Source: Nanobdellota archaeon (GTDB lineage: Archaea; Nanobdellota; Nanobdellia; Woesearchaeales; SM23-78). Taken from it: DNA of 33,469 bases. Shown here one piece after another: positions 31,520-33,469 of the stretch. The position numbers and the translations under genes were made by a program. The first letter of the stretch is position 1. Each line of letters begins with the position of its first letter. The notes beneath the pieces were generated by a model that saw only the letters and a program-made list of their open reading frames with translations, was not told the DNA's origin and did not search any database. The stretch covers positions 1 to 33,469 of the forward strand of contig JAHJQO010000022.1 of assembly GCA_018819305.1 (NCBI GenBank), written 5' to 3'.

Positions 31520-31978
31520 ATGATAGAAGAAAAAATCAATGAAACAAAAGAAAATAAAGAAATCACAAGAAGGGATTTTTTAGATTTGGGAATGGAACTA
31601 TTCGGAGGAGTAATCATGGCAGGCGCCATAATTTATTTTCTTGAGAAAGAAGAAAAAGATGAGCGAGAATTAGAAAAGGAAAATCTTATTTTAAAAGGAT
31701 ATAGTCAAGAAGTTGCAGAAGAAATAGCAAGAGGAAAACGATTTTATTTAAACATACAAACAAAAGAAGATTATCATCGAATACGTGGAGAAGCTCCAAA
31801 AACTACTTATGAAAAATGGTTAGAAAACTATGATGAAAATATGAGAATTTCACTGAGACAAGGTTTATTTCAAGATAAATTTGGAAAATATTATTTCAGA
31901 GAGTTAACAAAACCAGAATACATAGAAAGCAGAGATAAGTATCGTAACAAACATAAATTAACAAAAGGGAAAAAATAA
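31520..31978 (+). CDS. Membrane-anchored protein with twin-arginine-like N-terminus
   Basis: 152 residues. The N-terminus has ITRRDFLDLGMELFGG (about 15-30), close to the Tat motif (S/T)RRxFL, followed by a hydrophobic stretch to about 41 (VIMAGAIIYFL) and then a Glu/Lys-rich domain. This could be a Tat-exported, uncleaved membrane protein, or simply a cytosol-facing anchored one. Nothing is recognised in the C-terminal part (about 45-152), which is charged and helical and ends KGKK. AGGT in CACAGGTAGAAAA before the ATG can act as a ribosome binding site; the TATA box is at 31475-31482. It is divergent from the TrmB-type gene. Confidence 0.65.
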   Translation: MIEEKINETKENKEITRRDFLDLGMELFGGVIMAGAIIYFLEKEEKDERELEKENLILKGYSQEVAEEIARGKRFYLNIQTKEDYHRIRGEAPKTTYEKWLENYDENMRISLRQGLFQDKFGKYYFRELTKPEYIESRDKYRNKHKLTKGKK

Positions 31979-31982
31979 AAAA

Positions 31983-33020
31983 TCATCTCAATTTCAAACA
32001 AATCAAATCCTTTGTACTCTTTGTAAGAATTTCTTTTTTATCTCCAAGGTAAACATCATCCTCTATTCTGATGCCAATTCCAAGCTTTGGATTATAATAT
32101 CCTGGTTCTATTGTGAAAACACTGTGTTTCAGAAGCGTGTCTTTGGCTTTGCCTATGCTTGGCTTTTCATGAATTCTGACACCAATGCCATGTCCTAAGC
32201 CATGAACAAAGTATTTTGCATCTTTGCCAAAGAGTTTAAGAGAATAATTATACAGTGTTTCTGTTTTCATTCCAATTTTTGCTTTTTCAATGCATTTCTT
32301 CTGTATATCAAGCACTTTGCCATAAATCTCAATTTCTTTTTTGCTTGGAGTTCCAAGATATATGGTTCTAGTCATATCAGAAAGATATCCCTTATATTTT
32401 ATTCCAAAGTCCATTACTAAAAAACCTTTTTTCAGCCTGGAATTCATTTCATGATGCGCAACAACTCCATTTTCTGCATTTGCAACAATGGGCTCAAAAG
32501 ACATTTCTGCATTCTGCTTCAAAGCTTCCATCTTCATGAACTTAACAATGTCTGCTTCGGTTTTAAACTTTTTAGAATTAAGATTAGAAATGATTTTTTT
32601 AAAAATTACATCCCCTATTTGGCAGGCTTTTCTAAACTTTGCTAGCTCTTCCTTAGTCTTAGTCTGCCTTAAATCCTCTAAAAAACCTGACACATCTCTC
32701 ACTTTGAAGTGTCTTGACAAGAATTTCTTTTGTTTCAAAAGAATTTCCTGAGAATCATAGCCAATTTTCTTAATTTTGTGCTTCTTGAGAAATGCTTTGA
32801 AATCTTTTTTGAAATTTTTCCATCTCACAGCCTGAAATCCTTTGAATTTGGGCTTGTAAAGCAGAGAAACAAGCAAATAATTGCCTTTTTTTGTTAAAAC
32901 CATGATTCCATACTCAAAATCACTCTGCACAAAATACGTGAAATTAGGTGTTTTTGCAAACAAAACAATAGCATCAAGCTTATTTTCCTGAAGATATTTT
33001 TTTACTTGAGAGAGCTTCAT
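31983..33020 (-). CDS. Xaa-Pro dipeptidase/aminopeptidase (M24 family)
   Basis: 345 residues. An N-terminal creatinase-like domain (about 1-125) precedes the pita-bread catalytic domain. The five metal ligands are visible: two Asp in MDFGIKYKGYLSDMTRTIYLG, His in HGLGHGIGV, Glu in FTIEPGYY and Glu in RIEDDVYL. It releases N-terminal residues before proline or splits Xaa-Pro dipeptides, as last step of peptide recycling. The frame is open to 33086, but the ATG at 33020 (MKLSQVKKYLQ) matches the usual family start and lies 27 bp from the TATA box TTTATATA (33044-33051). Confidence 0.92.
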   Translation of the reverse strand: MKLSQVKKYLQENKLDAIVLFAKTPNFTYFVQSDFEYGIMVLTKKGNYLLVSLLYKPKFKGFQAVRWKNFKKDFKAFLKKHKIKKIGYDSQEILLKQKKFLSRHFKVRDVSGFLEDLRQTKTKEELAKFRKACQIGDVIFKKIISNLNSKKFKTEADIVKFMKMEALKQNAEMSFEPIVANAENGVVAHHEMNSRLKKGFLVMDFGIKYKGYLSDMTRTIYLGTPSKKEIEIYGKVLDIQKKCIEKAKIGMKTETLYNYSLKLFGKDAKYFVHGLGHGIGVRIHEKPSIGKAKDTLLKHSVFTIEPGYYNPKLGIGIRIEDDVYLGDKKEILTKSTKDLICLKLR

Positions 33021-33043
33021 GAAAACAAGGAGGTTATCAATAG

Positions 33044-33051
33044 TATATAAA
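33044..33051 (-). promoter_or_regulatory. TATA box of the M24 peptidase gene
   Basis: TTTATATA on the minus strand, 27 bp from the ATG at 33020. It decides against the longer frame beginning at 33086. A second TATA (TTTTTATATT, 33067-33076, plus strand) nearby serves the divergent small gene at 33098. Confidence 0.6.
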
Positions 33052-33097
33052 TTTATTCTCGAAAGATTTTTATATTCTTTTTTCAAATAAAAACATT

Positions 33098-33310
33098 ATG
33101 TTCACAAAAATAAAAAAAATGAAGTTAGTACACCAAAGCATGTTTGCTGTGGTAATTGCTTTTGCAGTGATTGCTTTTTGGAGAGGAATATGGGGCTTAA
33201 TGGATTTGTATTTAATCCCTAACAATCCTTCACTTAGCTATTTATTATCAATAATAATTGGCCTAGTCATCCTAATAGGTACGCATTACACTGTCAAAGA
33301 ACTCATATAA
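33098..33310 (+). CDS. Small two-helix membrane protein
   Basis: 70 residues: a basic start (MFTKIKKMKL), two membrane helices (about 13-36 with FWRGIWGLMDLYL between them and 48-62), and a short charged end. The motif AFWRGIWGLMDLYLxPNNPxLSY is distinctive, and the gene looks real, with a TATA box at 33067-33076 about 26 bp before the ATG (leaderless). I believe similar small proteins occur in other DPANN genomes, but have no named family to offer. Function unknown. Confidence 0.75.
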   Translation: MFTKIKKMKLVHQSMFAVVIAFAVIAFWRGIWGLMDLYLIPNNPSLSYLLSIIIGLVILIGTHYTVKELI

Positions 33311-33359
33311 TCTGCACTGGACACCTTACCGGCTCCATCCAAAAAATAAATAAATGCTG

Positions 33360-33376
33360 TTTTTCTAAAAGAAAAA
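33360..33376. repeat. Hairpin TTTTTCT-AAA-AGAAAAA
   Basis: A perfect 7-bp stem with a 3-nt loop directly before the ATG at 33378. The architecture (7-bp stem, short A-rich loop) is the same as in the endA hairpins, but the AT-only stem could arise by chance in this DNA. Confidence 0.35.
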
Positions 33377-33377
33377 T

Positions 33378-33469
33378 ATGGGCAAGCCAAATATTCGGCT
33401 CAATCCCACAATAGAATCGATAAGAAACATAATACTGCTAGAAAAAGCAACAAAATTGCTTCTTTCTTG
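33378..33469 (+). CDS. Partial ORF at right edge
   Basis: An ATG frame runs off the window. The 30 visible residues begin MGKPNIRLNPTIESIRNIIL. This is a faint resemblance to the start of archaeal ribosomal protein L18e (a basic N-terminus followed by NPxLxxLI), but too short and weak to name. An AT-rich stretch near 33343-33355 could be its promoter. Confidence 0.35.
   Translation, partial: MGKPNIRLNPTIESIRNIILLEKATKLLLS

Noticed and set aside
33360-33376. Additional copy of the endA hairpin family at the right edge
   Set aside because: Same stem length and loop type but AT-only and without the CAAA/TTTG ends or AGTGC arm; chance is a sufficient explanation.

Overview
The window is AT-rich archaeal chromosome. 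It carries a proteasome-activating nucleotidase, FEN1 with a PCNA-binding tail, Hjc resolvase, a tRNA-splicing endonuclease, aMBF1, Trm5, RNase Z and two TrmB-type regulators. Many genes have a TATA box (TTTATATA type) about 25-27 bp before the start codon, which implies leaderless mRNAs; a minority carry GGTG-type ribosome binding sites. Gene content, small size and the many short membrane proteins suggest a DPANN lineage such as Woesearchaeota or Pacearchaeota. That placement is inference, since no rRNA is present.

Layout. 1-2.7 kb: tail of a DDE transposase, a coiled-coil membrane protein, a THUMP/methyltransferase-fold protein with eroded SAM motifs, and aMBF1. 2.7-8.5 kb (minus strand): an anchored thioredoxin-like protein, then a tight unit trmB > GT-C > GT-C > GT2 that looks like a regulated surface-glycan or glycosylation locus. 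8.6-13.1 kb: two unknown proteins, a PRC-barrel protein, a UDP-sugar epimerase, a small membrane protein, and an overlapping PD-(D/E)XK nuclease plus methyltransferase pair. 13.1-17.4 kb (minus): Hjc, a shikimate-kinase-like protein, a PurF-like protein, a frameshifted TauE/SafE permease and RNase Z. 17.5-22.7 kb: EndA with an unusual linker, a winged-helix protein, a 53-residue ORF, a DEDD exonuclease, a beta-propeller-like protein and FEN1. 22.8-33.5 kb: amino-acid permease, a decayed EamA transporter, Trm5, CYTH protein, PAN, MgtC/DUF4010 protein, M29-type and M24 peptidases, a second TrmB and small membrane proteins.

The most striking observation is in the lysine-rich N-terminal linker of EndA. 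Its DNA holds seven perfect 7-bp hairpins, mostly arranged as three double-hairpin units. The stems differ from one another but keep their pairing (compensatory changes), even though the region is translated. This looks like a palindromic double-hairpin element living inside a coding sequence. A second candidate is a GC-rich stretch of about 75 nt closed by a 9-bp inverted repeat (26182-26256), placed exactly where a minus-strand TATA box would start transcription.

There is no stretch longer than about 300 bases without a gene. The intergenic regions of note (8463-8592, 26162-26325, 27463-27605, 31419-31519) are described as regulatory or RNA features. No tRNA, rRNA or CRISPR array was found.
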